Below, piece by piece: positions 56,682-64,000 of a stretch of 64,000 nt of DNA. The notes beneath the pieces are model-generated. The model had not been told where the DNA came from. It did no database searches and saw only the letters and a list, made by a program, of their open reading frames with translations. Positions within the stretch are counted from its first letter, which is position 1, and each line of letters opens with the position of its first letter. Source of the DNA: Planctomycetaceae bacterium (GTDB taxonomy: Bacteria; Planctomycetota; Phycisphaerae; SM23-33); contig JBDKTA010000039.1 of the NCBI GenBank assembly GCA_039680605.1, forward strand, positions 1-64,000, read 5' to 3'. The translations under genes and the position numbers were made by a program.

Positions 56682-57962
56682 ATGTCGGACACGCTGGCGA
56701 CGATAAGAGGCCTGGGCACAGTCCAACAATTGCAGCAGGCAGCGTCCAAAGGACTCGCTCCTGCGGCGGCGCCCAAGAGCAACTCGCACATCCACCTGCC
56801 GCCGAACTTCTCGGCGTTCAAGGACGTCGAGCAGGCAGTCTCGCTGGCGACCGCTCAGGACGTGCGAGTGCTGGGGCTGAGCAACTACTACGACTACCGC
56901 GTCTACTGCGACTTCGTGGCAGCCTGCCGGCGGGCGAACATCTTCCCGACGTTCGGCCTGGAGATCATCGCCTTGGACGAGCCGATGGCGGCTGCGGGCA
57001 TCAAGGTCAACGATCCGGGCAACCCGGGGCGGTTCTACATCTGCGGCAAGGGCATCACGAAGTTCGACCCGATGGACCCGGTCGCCGGCGACATCATCAA
57101 CACCATCCGCCGCAACGACGCCCAGCGGATGCGCGAGATGATCGGCAAGATCGCGGCGATCTTCGCCCGCGCCGGCGTGGACCTGCACCTGGGCGAGCAG
57201 GATGTCATCGCCATGGTCGTGCAGCGCCACGGCTGTGCCGCCGACGCGGTCACGCTGCAGGAGCGCCACGTCTGCCAGGCATTCCAGGAGGCGTTCTTCG
57301 CCCACACGCAGGCCCACGAGCGAGCGGCGCTGCTGGAGAAGATCTTCGGCGCCGCGTGCAAGGCCAAACCCGACGACGCTGTCGGCGTCCAGGGCGAAAT
57401 CCGTACGCACCTGATGAAGGCCGGCAAACCCGCCTTCGTCACCGAGACCTTCGTCAGCTTCGCCGAGGCGTACCGCCTGATCCTGGCCCTGGGCGGCATC
57501 CCGTGCTACCCGACGCTGGCCGACGGGGCCAACCCGATATGCCAGTACGAGCAGCCCGTCGAGACGCTGATCCAGAACTGCCGCGACCGCAATATCCACA
57601 TGGCAGAGCTGATCCCGATTCGCAACGAGCCCGACGTCTTCGCCCGCTATGTGACAGCCTACCGCAAGGCGGGCATCCCGGTCGTCGCCGGCACCGAGCA
57701 CAACACGCTGGACCTGATCGGCATGTGGCCGACGTGCAAGGGCGGCAAGGCCATGCCTGCCGAAGTCCTCGACATCCTCTGGGAAGGCACCTGCGTGATG
57801 GCGGGGCATCAATTTCTGGCCTCGCACGGCCGGGCAGGATATGTTGACGCCGCCGGCAAACCCAACGCCGGTTACGCCGACGCTGAGGCACGCATCACGG
57901 CGTTCGCTTCGCTGGGTGCGGCTGTCATCGAACTGTATTTCCGGTCCGGCACGGGCCGATGA
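56682..57962 (+). CDS. PHP-domain-like protein of unknown function
   Basis: The 426-residue protein has a PHP-like metal motif near residue 36 (NSHIHLPPNF), GLSNYYDYRVYCDFVAACRRANIFPTFGLEII (about 66-97), which recalls the second PHP block, and VVAGTEHNTLDLIGM (about 334) as a late His-containing motif. A polymerase or histidinol phosphatase role is excluded by the lack of other domains. It is followed by an SDR gene whose ATG at 57959 overlaps its stop, or starts at 57977. A sugar-related role is suggested only by the neighbours. Confidence 0.6.
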   Translation: MSDTLATIRGLGTVQQLQQAASKGLAPAAAPKSNSHIHLPPNFSAFKDVEQAVSLATAQDVRVLGLSNYYDYRVYCDFVAACRRANIFPTFGLEIIALDEPMAAAGIKVNDPGNPGRFYICGKGITKFDPMDPVAGDIINTIRRNDAQRMREMIGKIAAIFARAGVDLHLGEQDVIAMVVQRHGCAADAVTLQERHVCQAFQEAFFAHTQAHERAALLEKIFGAACKAKPDDAVGVQGEIRTHLMKAGKPAFVTETFVSFAEAYRLILALGGIPCYPTLADGANPICQYEQPVETLIQNCRDRNIHMAELIPIRNEPDVFARYVTAYRKAGIPVVAGTEHNTLDLIGMWPTCKGGKAMPAEVLDILWEGTCVMAGHQFLASHGRAGYVDAAGKPNAGYADAEARITAFASLGAAVIELYFRSGTGR

Positions 57963-57976
57963 GGAGCAGCGCTGCG

Positions 57977-59065
57977 ATGGACAAGACCGAACTGATCAAC
58001 GTGATCGCCCCGGCGATGCGGGCGCTGGCCGCACAGGACAACCGCCTCAAGCTGGTGCGATTCGACGAGACCGCCACCACGCACGGCGGCATCGCGTTTG
58101 ACCCGCCCGCCGGCGGCGACGCCGCGGCGATCATCGCGGCGCTTTCGGGCGTTATGACCACCCACGGAAAGAAGATCACCGCCGTGGCCGTCGACGGCTT
58201 GGGCATGTTCAGCGTCTACGATCATCCTGCCGGCGGGGCTGGGCGCGTGGCGGGCAAAGTCGCCCTGGTGACCGGGGCGGCGCAGGGCTTCGGTCTGGAG
58301 ATCGCGCAGAACCTGGCCGAGCAGGGCGCGTGCGTCGTGCTCGGCGACATCAACGCCGCCGGCGCCCAGAAGGCCGCTGCGGATTTGATCTCCAAGCACG
58401 GGGCACAGTGCGCGATGGGCCTGGCGATCAACGTCACCGACGGCGCCTCCGTCGCCGCGGCGATTCACCAGGTCGTCCGGACCTTCGGCGGGCTGGACAT
58501 CCTGGTCTCCAACGCCGGCGTCCTCAAGGCCGGCTCCGTCAAGACCCAGAGCGAAAAGGATTTCGATTTCGTCACGGCCGTCAACTACAAGGGCTTCTTC
58601 CTGTGCGTTCAAAAGGTAGCGCCCGTGCTGGCGGTTCAGCACCAGGCTCGGCCGGGGTACACCAGCGACATCATCCAGATCAATTCCAAGAGCGGGCTGG
58701 AAGGCTCCAACCGCAACGGGGCTTACGCCGGCAGCAAGTTCGGCGGGCTGGGGCTGACGCAGTCGTACGCGATGGAACTGGTGACCGACGGGATCAAAGT
58801 CAACGCGATCTGCCCGGGCAATTTCCTCGACGGTCCGCTGTGGTCGGACCCGGATAACGGCCTCTTCGTGCAGTACCTCCGCACGGGCAAGGTGCCCGGG
58901 GCCAAGAGCATCGCCGACGTGCGGAAGTTCTACGAAGGCAAGGTGCCCATGGGGCGCGGCTGCACCACCGGCGACGTGATGACGGCGGTGTACTATCTGA
59001 TCGATCAGCAATATGAAACCGGCCAGGCCCTGCCCGTCACGGGCGGGCAGGTCATGCTCAAGTAA
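57977..59065 (+). CDS. SDR dehydrogenase with N-terminal extension
   Basis: From the ATG at 57977 (GAGGAG upstream) this protein has 362 residues. An extension of about 90 residues precedes a standard SDR domain: VALVTGAAQGFGLEIAQNLAEQG (about 95-117), ILVSNAGVL, the catalytic Ser in INSKSG, and YAGSK as the Tyr-x3-Lys. The domain resembles sorbitol-6-phosphate dehydrogenases and the C-terminal half of rhamnulose-phosphate aldolase/dehydrogenase fusions. The extension could be the remnant of such a fused aldolase. An ATG 6 codons earlier overlaps the previous stop. Confidence 0.8.
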   Translation: MDKTELINVIAPAMRALAAQDNRLKLVRFDETATTHGGIAFDPPAGGDAAAIIAALSGVMTTHGKKITAVAVDGLGMFSVYDHPAGGAGRVAGKVALVTGAAQGFGLEIAQNLAEQGACVVLGDINAAGAQKAAADLISKHGAQCAMGLAINVTDGASVAAAIHQVVRTFGGLDILVSNAGVLKAGSVKTQSEKDFDFVTAVNYKGFFLCVQKVAPVLAVQHQARPGYTSDIIQINSKSGLEGSNRNGAYAGSKFGGLGLTQSYAMELVTDGIKVNAICPGNFLDGPLWSDPDNGLFVQYLRTGKVPGAKSIADVRKFYEGKVPMGRGCTTGDVMTAVYYLIDQQYETGQALPVTGGQVMLK

Positions 59066-59073
59066 GCGGGCCT

Positions 59074-60270
59074 ATGCAACGATTGGCTGTCATGGTGATC
59101 GCAGTGTCGCTGGCGGCGGCCGCTTTGTTCGCCGCGGGCGACGCCGTCGCGCCGGTCAACCGGCAGGCCAATCCATACGCGCAGTGGCGCCGCGGGCCCG
59201 TCGCGCCAGCCGCTGCCAACAACTACTTTCCCATCGCTGTCTGGTTGCAGCAGCCCAAGAACGCCGCCAAGTTCAAAGCCGCAGGCATCAACCTATACAT
59301 CGGCCTGTGGAAGGGCCCGACGGACAAGCAGCTCGCCGAGCTGACAGGCGCGGGCATGCCGGTCATCTGCGACCAGAACGCCGTGGGGCTCAAGCACGTC
59401 AATGATCCGATCATCGTCGGGTGGATGCACGGCGACGAGCCCGACAATGCCCAGGCGCTCCCCGGCGGCAAGGGGTACGGCCCGCCGATCAGGCCCGAGA
59501 AGGTGCGGGCGGACTATCAGCGCATGATCAAGGCCGACCCCACGCGGCCGGTGCTGCTGAATCTCGGCCAGGGCGTCGCGTACGACGACTACATCGGCCG
59601 CGGCGTCCGCCGTGGGCGAATGGAGGATTATCCCCAGTACGTCCGCGGCTGCGACATCGTCTCGTTCGACATCTACCCGGCTGTGCATGACAAGCCGGCT
59701 ATCGCCGGAAAGCTCGAGATGGTGCCCAGGGGCGTCGACCGCCTGCGGACCTGGGGCGGCGACGGCAAGGTCGTCTGGAACTGCATCGAGTGTACGCGCA
59801 TCAGCAACACGCGCGTCAAGCCCACGCCCGCGCAGGTCCGCAGCGAAGTCTGGATGTCCATCATCCACGGCAGCCGCGGGCTGATCTATTTCGTCCACCA
59901 GTTCAAGCCCACGTTCATCGAGGCCGGGCTGCTGGCCGACGCGGAGATGCTCGCGGCCGTGACGAAGATCAACGCCCGCATCGCCGCCCTGGCGCCGGTG
60001 CTCAACAGCCCCAGCGTCGAGAAGCTCGTGACGGTCACGTCGTCGGACGCGGCCGTGCCTATCGACATCATGGTCAAGAAACTCGGCAAGCGCGTGTACG
60101 TGCTGGCCGCGGCCATGCGAGGGCGCGAGACGACCGGGGCGTTCAGAATCGAAGGCCTCGGCGCCGCCAGGGCGACGGTGCTGGATGAAGAGCGCACCGT
60201 CAATGTCACTGGCGGCGGTTTTTCTGACGAGTTCAAAGGCTACCAAGTGCATCTGTATGAGATAGAATGA
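59074..60270 (+). CDS. Secreted TIM-barrel protein, glycoside-hydrolase-like
   Basis: This 398-residue protein has a signal peptide (about 1-21, ending FAAG). The body suggests a (beta/alpha)8 barrel: NNYFPIAVWLQQPKNAAKFKAAGINLYIGLWKG, PIIVGWMHGDEPDNAQ (about 109-124, with a possible acid in HGDEPD), DIVSFDIYPAVHD, WNCIECT and SRGLIYFVHQFKP. This pattern is seen in GH-like proteins of the DUF4832/beta-galactosidase superfamily. The catalytic residues and substrate are not certain. It starts 8 bp after the SDR gene, in the same operon. Confidence 0.6.
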   Translation: MQRLAVMVIAVSLAAAALFAAGDAVAPVNRQANPYAQWRRGPVAPAAANNYFPIAVWLQQPKNAAKFKAAGINLYIGLWKGPTDKQLAELTGAGMPVICDQNAVGLKHVNDPIIVGWMHGDEPDNAQALPGGKGYGPPIRPEKVRADYQRMIKADPTRPVLLNLGQGVAYDDYIGRGVRRGRMEDYPQYVRGCDIVSFDIYPAVHDKPAIAGKLEMVPRGVDRLRTWGGDGKVVWNCIECTRISNTRVKPTPAQVRSEVWMSIIHGSRGLIYFVHQFKPTFIEAGLLADAEMLAAVTKINARIAALAPVLNSPSVEKLVTVTSSDAAVPIDIMVKKLGKRVYVLAAAMRGRETTGAFRIEGLGAARATVLDEERTVNVTGGGFSDEFKGYQVHLYEIE

Positions 60271-60271
60271 C

Positions 60272-60295
60272 GCGTCGCGCACTGCTGTGCGCGAC
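60272..60295. repeat. 10-bp hairpin after the TIM-barrel gene
   Basis: CGTCGCGCAC-TGCT-GTGCGCGACG forms a perfect stem right after the stop codon. No T run follows; it may be a transcript end stabiliser or another interspersed palindrome. Confidence 0.5.
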
Positions 60296-60326
60296 GGTGC
60301 AATCATTAACGACGGAAGGAATCAGC

Positions 60327-62297
60327 ATGGCACGCTCTAAAGCCAAGGCCAAGGCAAAAGAACCGGCAAAGAAGGCTGCAACGACGACCACCCGCAAACC
60401 CACTCGGAAGAAGGTGGGCACGAAGAAGGGCATTGGATCGGCCGCAACCAAGAAGGCGGTTCACGCGTCCGTCAAAGCCAAAGCCCGCGTGGTCAAGACG
60501 GGCAAGAAGAAAGCGGTTAAGGCTGTGAAGAAGGCGCCCGCCCGCACAACTTCCAAAGCGGCAGCTAAGGCTGCCGCACTCCATAAGAAGCCTGCCGCAC
60601 GCAAGAAGGCCGCCGCGGCAAAGATTCCATCCCTGCAGCACGCGGTGCAGCTCATCGGGCCCGACAAGCTGACGCTCAACGCCTCCAAGGCGGTGCATGA
60701 GGTCGGGCCCTACGGCGTGCTGGCCCGCGTCGAGTCGGTGGGGCTGTGCTTCAGCGACCTCAAGCTGCTCAAGCAGTTCGACCAGCATCCGCGAAAGAGC
60801 GGGATCGTCGCCGGGATAGACCAGGCTGCTCTGCCGGCGATGCCCAGCTACGTTCCCGGCGATAAGCCCACCGTCCCCGGCCACGAGGCCACGTGCGTGA
60901 TCGTGGCGGTCGGACCCAAGGTCAAGCGCCACAAGGTCGGCGAGCGCTGCCTCGTTCAGACCGACTACCGCTGGCTCAAGACCGACAAGTCCAACGCGGC
61001 GTTCGGGTACAACTTCGAAGGCGCCCTGCAGCAGTACGTGCTGATGGACGAGCGCGTGATCCTCGATCCCCAGAGCGGCCAACGCATGCTTATCCCCGTC
61101 GACCGCCAGCGCAGCGCCTCGGCGATCTGCCTGGTCGAGCCGTGGGCGTGCGTTGAAGATTCCTACGTCACCCCCGAGCGCCGCGGGATGATGGCCGGCG
61201 GCAAGCTGCTGGTGGTCGCCGAGGCCGGCTACAAGATCCAGGGCATCGCCGAAAGCCTCAATGCGGATGGCAAACCGGCAGTCGTGCTGGCCAAGCTCGC
61301 GCAGGGCGATCAGCTCGCGGATCTGCGGGCGGCCGTGGGCATGACCGTCGTCGATATCGAGTATCCCAAGACGCTCGAACCGGGCGTGTGGAACGATATC
61401 GTGTACTTCGGCACCGACCCGGCCGTCATCGAACTGCTCAACGACAAGCTCGCCCCCGGCGGGATCATGAACATTGTGACGGCCGGCAAGACCATTGGCC
61501 GGGCGGTCGAGATCAGCGTCGGTCGCGTGCATTACGGCATGTGCCGCTGGGTGGGCACCGCCGGCGCCAATGCGGCTGACGGATACAAGATGATCCCGGC
61601 CGACGGCGAGGTGCGCGACAACGACAGCGTGATCGTGATCGGCGCCGGCGGGCCGATGGGTCAGATGCACGTGATCCGCGACGTCTGCTCGGGCAAGAAG
61701 AACCTCTCGGTCGTCGGGACCGACTTCGACGACGCCCGCCTGGCGACGCTCGAGGCCAAGGTCGCCCCGCTGGCCGCGGCTAACGGTGTGACGCTGAAAA
61801 TGATCAACCCCAACAAGCAGGGCAACACGGGGACCCACAGCTACCACGCCATCATGGCCCCCGTACCGGCGCTGGTCTCTGCGGCGATAGCCTCCAGCAC
61901 ACAAGGGGCGCTGATCAACATCTTCGCGGGCATCGCCGCGACGGTGAAGCATCCCATCGACCTCGACGCGATCGTCAGCAAGAGCATCTTCATGTTCGGC
62001 ACCAGCGGTTCGACCATCCGCGACATGATGATCGTACTGGAGAAGGTGCAGGCCGGCACCCTCGACACCAACGCCTCCGTCGACGCTGTCAGCGGAATGG
62101 CCGGGGCTATCGACGGCATTGCGGCTGTCGAAAACCGCACGCTGGCCGGAAAGATCATCGTCTATCCGGAACTGGTGGACCTGCCCCTAACGCCCCTGAG
62201 CGAACTGAAGAACAAACTGCCCGCCGTGGCCGCCAAGCTCGACCCGCACGGCCAGTGGACCAAGGCGGCTGAAGAAACGCTGCTGAAGCAGCGGTAA
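60327..62297 (+). CDS. SorE-like dehydrogenase with histone-like Lys/Ala tail
   Basis: From the ATG at 60327 (GGAAGGA upstream) this protein has 656 residues. Residues 1-100 are a Lys/Ala/Arg-rich, low-complexity tail like bacterial H1/Hc1-type histones. The rest is a medium-chain dehydrogenase: VGLCFSDLKLLKQF, PTVPGHEATCVIVAVGPKVKRHKVGERC, VIVIGAGGPMGQMHVIRDV. The order of motifs fits L-sorbose-1-phosphate reductase (SorE)-type enzymes. Zinc ligands appear in CFSD and GHE. Residues 76-87 are encoded by a palindromic element (60552-60586). Confidence 0.78.
   Translation: MARSKAKAKAKEPAKKAATTTTRKPTRKKVGTKKGIGSAATKKAVHASVKAKARVVKTGKKKAVKAVKKAPARTTSKAAAKAAALHKKPAARKKAAAAKIPSLQHAVQLIGPDKLTLNASKAVHEVGPYGVLARVESVGLCFSDLKLLKQFDQHPRKSGIVAGIDQAALPAMPSYVPGDKPTVPGHEATCVIVAVGPKVKRHKVGERCLVQTDYRWLKTDKSNAAFGYNFEGALQQYVLMDERVILDPQSGQRMLIPVDRQRSASAICLVEPWACVEDSYVTPERRGMMAGGKLLVVAEAGYKIQGIAESLNADGKPAVVLAKLAQGDQLADLRAAVGMTVVDIEYPKTLEPGVWNDIVYFGTDPAVIELLNDKLAPGGIMNIVTAGKTIGRAVEISVGRVHYGMCRWVGTAGANAADGYKMIPADGEVRDNDSVIVIGAGGPMGQMHVIRDVCSGKKNLSVVGTDFDDARLATLEAKVAPLAAANGVTLKMINPNKQGNTGTHSYHAIMAPVPALVSAAIASSTQGALINIFAGIAATVKHPIDLDAIVSKSIFMFGTSGSTIRDMMIVLEKVQAGTLDTNASVDAVSGMAGAIDGIAAVENRTLAGKIIVYPELVDLPLTPLSELKNKLPAVAAKLDPHGQWTKAAEETLLKQR
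60552..60586. repeat. GCGGCAGC palindrome inside a coding region
   Basis: GCGGCAGC (60558-60565) and GCTGCCGC (60570-60577) with flanks TTCCAAA and ACTCCATA match one arm of the intergenic doublets at 7580-7612 and 52384-52415. Encoded residues: SKAAAKAAALHKK. Confidence 0.8.
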
Positions 62298-62333
62298 TCG
62301 ATGTCGCTAGCCAGGAGCCTGGAAGAGAACGCC

Positions 62334-62422
62334 GGGTGCCATGGCGGCCGTTCTTCAGCCGCCATGCTTGCGCACCAAAGCTTCAGGGACATGGCGGCTG
62401 GACAACGGCCGCCATGGCACCC
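62334..62422. repeat. Composite palindromic element upstream of lipB
   Basis: A perfect 15-bp outer stem (62334-62348 with 62408-62422) and inner arms (62358-62366 with 62390-62398) allow either two hairpins or one long stem. It ends 14 bp before the lipB start codon. Confidence 0.8.
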
Positions 62423-62435
62423 CAAGGGCGAAACA

Positions 62436-63140
62436 ATGCCTTCGCTTTCCGTCATCGATCTAGGCCGCGTCTCGTATTCTGACGCTTTGGCGCTGCAGAT
62501 GCGACTGGTCGAACAGATCAAATCTCGCGGCGACGACTGCGCCGAGGGCTATCTCATCCTCGTCGAGCACGACCCGCCTGTTATCACGCTGGGCAAGGCC
62601 GCCAAGCCGCAGAATGTCGTGGCGGACGAGGCGACCCTCGCGGGCGCGGGTATTGAGGTGCATCACGTCACCCGCGGCGGCGACGTGACGTATCACGGCC
62701 CGGGGCAGATCGTTGGTTACCCGATCATCAACCTGCGGGCATTGGACTCCGACGTGCGCGCGTACGTCGCGCGCCTGGAAGAAACGCTCATCCGCCTGCT
62801 GGGTCGCTTCGGCATCGAAGCGTTTCGCCGCAAGGGTCTCACGGGCGTGTGGGCGTTGGGACAGTCACCACTTTCTCGCGAAAAGCCGCGAGAAACTGGT
62901 GACAGTCCCTGTAAGATCGCCGCCATCGGCGTGGCGGTTTCGCGATGGGTTACGTACCACGGCTTCGCTCTAAATGTGGATCCCAACCTCGCGCACTTTG
63001 ATCTGATTGTCCCCTGCGGCATTGCCGATGCCGAGGTGACCAGCATGGCTGCAGTCCTCGGCCAGCCGATAACCACCGCCGAGGTGAAACCCGTTTTGAT
63101 AGAATGCTTCCAGGAAGTGTTCTGCGAGCTCCAACGATGA
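62436..63140 (+). CDS. lipB: Octanoyl-ACP:protein octanoyltransferase
   Basis: From the ATG at 62436 this protein has 234 residues and transfers octanoate from ACP to the lipoyl domains of E2 and related proteins. Conserved segments: [23 protein letters not shown] (about 76-98), [22 protein letters not shown] (catalytic Lys, about 160) and [13 protein letters not shown] (catalytic Cys, about 193). Between GVW and KIAAIG, where E. coli has 3-4 residues, there is an insertion of about 17 residues ([18 protein letters not shown]) encoded by a 52-bp palindrome. The later start clears a repeat element. It is coupled to lipA by ATGA. Confidence 0.93.
   Translation: MPSLSVIDLGRVSYSDALALQMRLVEQIKSRGDDCAEGYLILVEHDPPVITLGKAAKPQNVVADEATLAGAGIEVHHVTRGGDVTYHGPGQIVGYPIINLRALDSDVRAYVARLEETLIRLLGRFGIEAFRRKGLTGVWALGQSPLSREKPRETGDSPCKIAAIGVAVSRWVTYHGFALNVDPNLAHFDLIVPCGIADAEVTSMAAVLGQPITTAEVKPVLIECFQEVFCELQR
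62858..62909. repeat. 52-bp palindrome inside lipB
   Basis: Arms 62858-62880 and 62887-62909 match at 21 of 23 positions around a 6-nt loop. It begins GGGACAGTCACC and ends GGTGACAGTCCC. It reads in frame through lipB. Confidence 0.9.
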
Positions 63141-64000
63141 CTGACAATGCCCCGACTCGTCGCCTGCCGCCGTGGCTCACGCGCCGCCTCGGGCCTTCGC
63201 GCCAGGCCGACCAGGTTGCCGCCCTGCTGGCTGACCTGCATCTGGTCACCGTCTGCGACGGCGCGCACTGCCCCAACCGCCACGAATGCTACAGCCGCCG
63301 CACGGCCACCTTCATGATCCTGGGCGAAACCTGCACCCGCAACTGCCGCTTCTGCGCGGTGTCTCCCTGCGCCGGCGCAGCGCCGCTGCCGCCGCGCGAG
63401 GACGAGCCCGCGGCCGTGGCCGAGGCGTGCAAACGCCTGGCGCTGCGCCATGTGGTGATCACCTCCGTCACGCGCGACGATCTGGCCGACGGCGGAGCCG
63501 GCCACTTCGCCCAGACGATCGCGGCTGTTCGCGGTGCGGTTCCTCATGCGATCATCGAAGTGCTCGTGCCGGATTTTCATGGGGACCACGCGGCCATCGA
63601 AACCGTGCTGGCCGCCGCTGGGCACGTGTTTAATCACAATGTCGAAACCGTCGACCGCCTGTACGCGACCGTTCGCCCGCAGGCCAATTACCACCGCAGC
63701 CTGGGCGTACTGGCGCACGCCAAGAGCCGCGGCGCGACGACCAAGAGCGGCCTGATGGTCGGCCTGGGCGAGACGCCCGGCCAGGTCGAGCAGGTGCTGC
63801 GCGACCTGCGCGCCGCCGGCTGCGACATCGTCACCATCGGCCAGTATCTCGCCCCGTCGAAGCATCACCTGCCGGTGGTGCGATACGTCGAGCCCGCCGA
63901 GTTCGCGGCGTATGAAGAGGCCGCCAAGGCAGTGGGTTTCGCCGCCGTGGCTGCAGGGCCTTTCGTCCGCAGCAGCTACCAAGCCGAAGATGTTTTCAAC
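63137..64000 (+). CDS. lipA: Lipoyl synthase (cut by the window end)
   Basis: The first 288 residues are present; the gene continues past 64000. This radical SAM enzyme inserts sulfur into octanoyl groups to make lipoate. The auxiliary cluster motif [12 protein letters not shown] and the radical SAM motif CTRNCRFC are complete. [39 protein letters not shown] and [10 protein letters not shown] follow in the usual order. The ATG overlaps the lipB stop (ATGA), so both are co-translated. Together they modify the E2 encoded at 52448. Confidence 0.96.
   Translation, partial: MTDNAPTRRLPPWLTRRLGPSRQADQVAALLADLHLVTVCDGAHCPNRHECYSRRTATFMILGETCTRNCRFCAVSPCAGAAPLPPREDEPAAVAEACKRLALRHVVITSVTRDDLADGGAGHFAQTIAAVRGAVPHAIIEVLVPDFHGDHAAIETVLAAAGHVFNHNVETVDRLYATVRPQANYHRSLGVLAHAKSRGATTKSGLMVGLGETPGQVEQVLRDLRAAGCDIVTIGQYLAPSKHHLPVVRYVEPAEFAAYEEAAKAVGFAAVAAGPFVRSSYQAEDVFN

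Overview
The window is GC-rich bacterial DNA carrying about 58 protein-coding genes and no rRNA or tRNA that I can recognise. The gene content points to a planctomycete, most likely of the Phycisphaerae side. The evidence is a PEP-CTERM protein with a LamG-like fold, many secreted or cytoplasmic glycan-active enzymes (GH29, GH63-like, GH32/43-like, a secreted TIM-barrel protein), a URO-D-family protein, GYF_2 and zinc-ribbon membrane proteins, a split PntA, and a Lys/Ala-rich histone-like tail on an enzyme. This assignment is inference from content, not from a marker gene.

Layout. 0.3-4 kb: PEP-CTERM protein, XylR-like AraC regulator, TPR membrane protein. 4.5-8.6 kb: transhydrogenase operon pntAA-pntAB-pntB and an SDR-type epimerase. 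8.55-10.09 kb, minus strand: an apparently complete retron, with a sigma70-like promoter, a structured msr-msd-like RNA, a retron reverse transcriptase and a translationally coupled two-TM protein. 10.3-11.5 kb: encapsulin nanocompartment (encapsulated ferritin plus shell). 11.5-22 kb: methyltransferase-like protein, lipoprotein, GH29, flavodoxin, DUF1287 lipoprotein, gltX, glnS and small membrane proteins. 22-33 kb: GH63-like enzyme, URO-D protein, a restriction-modification pair, Gfo/Idh/MocA oxidoreductase, a degenerate phosphoesterase, and a GH32/43-like protein. 33.5-36.7 kb: ACP and two ketosynthases. 37-38.6 kb: helicase remnant and NERD protein. 38.7-45.2 kb: a NusG paralogue followed directly by an ebo cluster (eboB, eboC, eboF, eboD, eboE; no eboA seen). 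45.2-48.8 kb: dnaE. 48.9-56.5 kb: pyruvate-dehydrogenase-type complex (fused E1 with a DeoR-type regulator on the minus strand; E2 and E3 on the plus strand). 56.7-62.3 kb: a probable sugar or polyol module (PHP-like protein, SDR, secreted TIM-barrel protein, SorE-like dehydrogenase). 62.4-64 kb: lipB and lipA (cut by the window end), which make the lipoyl cofactor that E2 needs.

The most unusual layer is repeated DNA. Several families of short palindromes, often arranged as inverted doublets like REPINs or BIMEs, lie between genes and also inside reading frames. All three inter-domain linkers of the E2 subunit, a surface insertion in LipB and part of a histone-like tail are encoded by such elements. 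A second layer is degenerate tandem tracts with a 7-, 8- or 9-nt period and unrelated unit sequences, placed in many intergenic gaps.

The two leading candidates for new biology are the retron and the palindromic elements that have become protein linkers.
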